Shown one piece after another: positions 32,801 to 33,675 of a stretch of 33,675 bases of DNA. Source of the stretch: Acidobacteriota bacterium (lineage in GTDB: Bacteria; Acidobacteriota; Vicinamibacteria; Fen-336). The notes beneath the pieces are model-generated. The model saw nothing but the letters and a program-made list of their open reading frames with translations. It did no database searches and was not told the origin of the DNA. Positions within the stretch are counted from its first letter, which is position 1. Every line of letters starts with the position of its first letter. The stretch is taken from the NCBI GenBank assembly GCA_022340585.1, contig JAJDNS010000230.1, positions 1 to 33,675 of the forward strand, in the 5' to 3' direction. The position numbers and the translations under genes are program-made.

Positions 32801-33675
32801 GAAACCACGTGGCAGATGCAGACGCGGCGCGACCACCCCGAGTCGGCCCGGGAGGAGTACGACCGTCTGCTCGACACCGGGGACCCCGGGCTGACCCCGT
32901 CGATCACCTTCGATCCGACGGAGGACGTGGCCGCGTCCTTCATCTCGAGCGCGACACGACCGCGAATGGCCATCCTCCGGGAGCAGGGCGTCAACGGACA
33001 GGTGGAGATGGCGGCGGCCTTCGACCGGGCGGGCTTCGACGCCATCGACGTCCACATGAGCGACGTCATTGCCGGACGGGTGTCCCTGGCCGACTTCAAG
33101 GGCTTCGTCGCCCCCGGTGGGTTCTCCTACGGAGACACCCTGGGCGGCGGCGAGGGTTGGGCGAAGTCCATCCTGTTCAACCCCCGGGCCCGCGACGAGT
33201 TTGCTGCCTTCTTCGACCGGAAGGACACCCTCGCCCTCGGGGTCTGCAACGGCTGCCAGATGATGGCCGCGCTGCACGAGCTGATCCCCGGCGCCGAGGA
33301 TTGGCCACGCTTCGTGAAGAACCGCTCCGAGCAGTTCGAGGCCCGCCTGGTCATGGTCGAGGTCACCCAGAGCCCGTCGCTCTTCTTCCAGGGCATGGCG
33401 GGGAGCCGGATCCCGGTGGTCACCGCTCACGGCGAGGGGCGTGCACTGTTCACCCGCGGGCGCCGCCCGGAAGACGCCATCGTCGCCCTGCGCTACGTGG
33501 ACAACCGGGGAGCCGCCACCGAGACGTACCCGTTCAACCCGAACGGCTCTCCGCTGGGCATCACCGGGGCCACGACCCCCGACGGCCGCTTCACGGTGGT
33601 GATGCCGCACCCGGAGCGGGTCTTCCGGACCGTGGAGATGTCCTGGCATCCCGATGGTTGGGGCGAGGACAGCCC
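29843..33675 (+). CDS. purL: phosphoribosylformylglycinamidine synthase, large single-chain form (3' end cut by the window)
   Basis: This enzyme catalyses step four of purine synthesis: FGAR plus glutamine and ATP gives FGAM. 1277 codons are visible and only some 10-20 residues should be missing beyond the edge, since the E. coli enzyme has about 1295. The chain runs N-terminal PurS-like domain, linker, synthetase halves with NSEHCRHK (212-219), VETHNHPTAISPFPGAATG from 292, and VGIPVGKDSMSM near 768, then the C-terminal glutaminase. Cys1135 (GVCNGCQMM) is the glutaminase nucleophile, at the same number as in the enteric enzyme. His1256 and Glu1258 (PHPERV) complete the triad. It is the fused form, so no purQ or purS partner is needed. 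The ATG lacks a Shine-Dalgarno, and a TATAGAAT box lies directly upstream. Confidence 0.97.
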   Translation, partial: MPILKLPGGTALSAFRLDKLNAALEDAGAGAQVSATQFWHFVEVECEPTVEEQRTLDRLLRYGPEGPAPGDLRREVVLVTPRLGTISPWSSKATDIARQCGLGAVRRIERGTAFHLDGKVSENSPALPLLHDRMTETVMASLDEADELFHHFEPRPLGEIDVLGQGRDAITEANRAMGLALAPDETDYLLDYFQRHRRNPTDVELTMFAQANSEHCRHKIFNASWIVDGEEMPQSLFQMIRETEKANPQGTVSAYSDNAAVMEGRTVRRFFVDPATGRYTEHDDPTHILMKVETHNHPTAISPFPGAATGSGGEIRDEGATGRGSKPKAGLCGFSVSHLRLPGYGRPWEGPESRPDRIASPLAIMTEGPIGAASFNNEFGRPNLGGYFRTYEQEVAGTVRGYHKPIMIAGGVGNVRAQHAHKGDIPAGALLIQIGGPGMLIGMGGGSASSMSTGANTADLDFDSVQRGNPEIQRRAQEVIDRCCALGDENPILSIHDVGAGGLSNALPELAHGAGRGARIDLRAAPNEEPGMTPREVWSNEAQERYVLAIARDKLELFRALCERERCPFAVVGEATEEQHLEVRDPLFDNKPVDMDLPALLGKPPRMTRDVRRVKPRLPPFRTEGIELGEAVRRVLLHPAVADKTFLITIGDRTVGGLCSRDPMVGPWQVPVADCATTLMAYEGYAGEAFAMGERTPLAVIDAPASGRMAVGEALTNLAAAPVDSLSRVKLSANWMAAAGSPGEDAALFDTVQAVALDLCPKLGVGIPVGKDSMSMRTTWEDGGRAREVVGPLSLIVSAFAPCDDVRPTLTPRLRTERETELIFVDLAAGRRRLGGSILAQVFDQTGNEAPDVEDPELIKGLYAALPELRRAEMLGAYHDRSDGGLFVTLAEMAFAGRVGLHLDLSSLIGTSGDDETALAALFTEELGVVLQTCTMGRATVTKILRRHGLVGRPIGEVVDADEIRVSCGDRELFAETRSALHRLWSETTWQMQTRRDHPESAREEYDRLLDTGDPGLTPSITFDPTEDVAASFISSATRPRMAILREQGVNGQVEMAAAFDRAGFDAIDVHMSDVIAGRVSLADFKGFVAPGGFSYGDTLGGGEGWAKSILFNPRARDEFAAFFDRKDTLALGVCNGCQMMAALHELIPGAEDWPRFVKNRSEQFEARLVMVEVTQSPSLFFQGMAGSRIPVVTAHGEGRALFTRGRRPEDAIVALRYVDNRGAATETYPFNPNGSPLGITGATTPDGRFTVVMPHPERVFRTVEMSWHPDGWGEDS

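Noticed and set aside
30899..33649. A 916-codon open frame antisense to purL
   Set aside because: Its composition is Gly/Val/His/Arg-rich with no fold pattern, and it mirrors the codon positions of a clear PurL. In very G+C-rich DNA stop codons are rare on the opposite strand.

Overview
The window is uniformly very G+C-rich bacterial chromosome, coding-dense on both strands. It has no tRNA, rRNA, CRISPR, insertion sequence or phage gene that I can recognise. The gene repertoire is five Gfo/Idh/MocA oxidoreductases (three with Tat signals), a tricorn-type protease, a secreted S9 peptidase, a PQQ-like beta-propeller protein, a DUF6807 (PmoA-like) lipoprotein and a CehA/McbA metallohydrolase. 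This is typical of free-living, polymer-degrading Acidobacteriota, Planctomycetota or similar high-G+C Gram-negative phyla. I favour an Acidobacteriota-like organism, but this rests on gene content alone and is not proven.

Layout. 104-2764: a divergent pair of Gfo/Idh/MocA genes, one exported and one cytosolic. 2789-5988: a YddG-like exporter, divergent from a secreted two-domain alpha/beta hydrolase whose second domain has lost its nucleophile. 5983-7643: a DEAD-box helicase followed by a 100-residue unknown protein. 7644-7963: a 320-base divergent leader with a long imperfect palindrome. 7964-16358: a peptide/amino-acid block made of an S9 peptidase, a PQQ-like propeller protein, a DAO-type flavoenzyme and a tricorn protease. 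24919 down to 16334 (minus strand): a tight run of six genes, namely a voltage-gated K+ channel with a zinc ribbon, a PHP metallohydrolase, an (alpha/alpha)6 glycoside hydrolase, a DUF6807 lipoprotein and two Tat-exported Gfo/Idh/MocA enzymes. 24993-29163 (minus strand): a methyltransferase, a DUF4342 protein with a histone-H1-like tail, a LarA-type racemase, an HdeD-like membrane protein and a fifth Gfo/Idh/MocA gene. 29164-29842: a 679-base gap with four in-phase 21-bp repeats and traces of a decayed reading frame. 29843 to the right edge: a full-length-type purL lacking only its last codons.

How the genes may work together. The six-gene minus-strand run looks like a cell-envelope saccharide-processing locus: lipoprotein, exported hydrolases and exported cofactor-binding sugar oxidoreductases made together. 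The 7964-16358 block looks like extracellular or periplasmic peptide degradation (S9), oligopeptide trimming (tricorn) and amino-acid oxidation (DAO), with an amino-acid exporter of the YddG type nearby.

The most interesting non-coding signals are a perfect 13-bp inverted repeat that encloses a TATACT box at 11613-11649, a smaller repeat enclosing the -10 box of the first gene, the 21-bp tandem repeats at 29235-29318, and a recurring TAGRATCC box. At purL and yddG that box lies so close to the start codon that a leaderless mRNA is likely.
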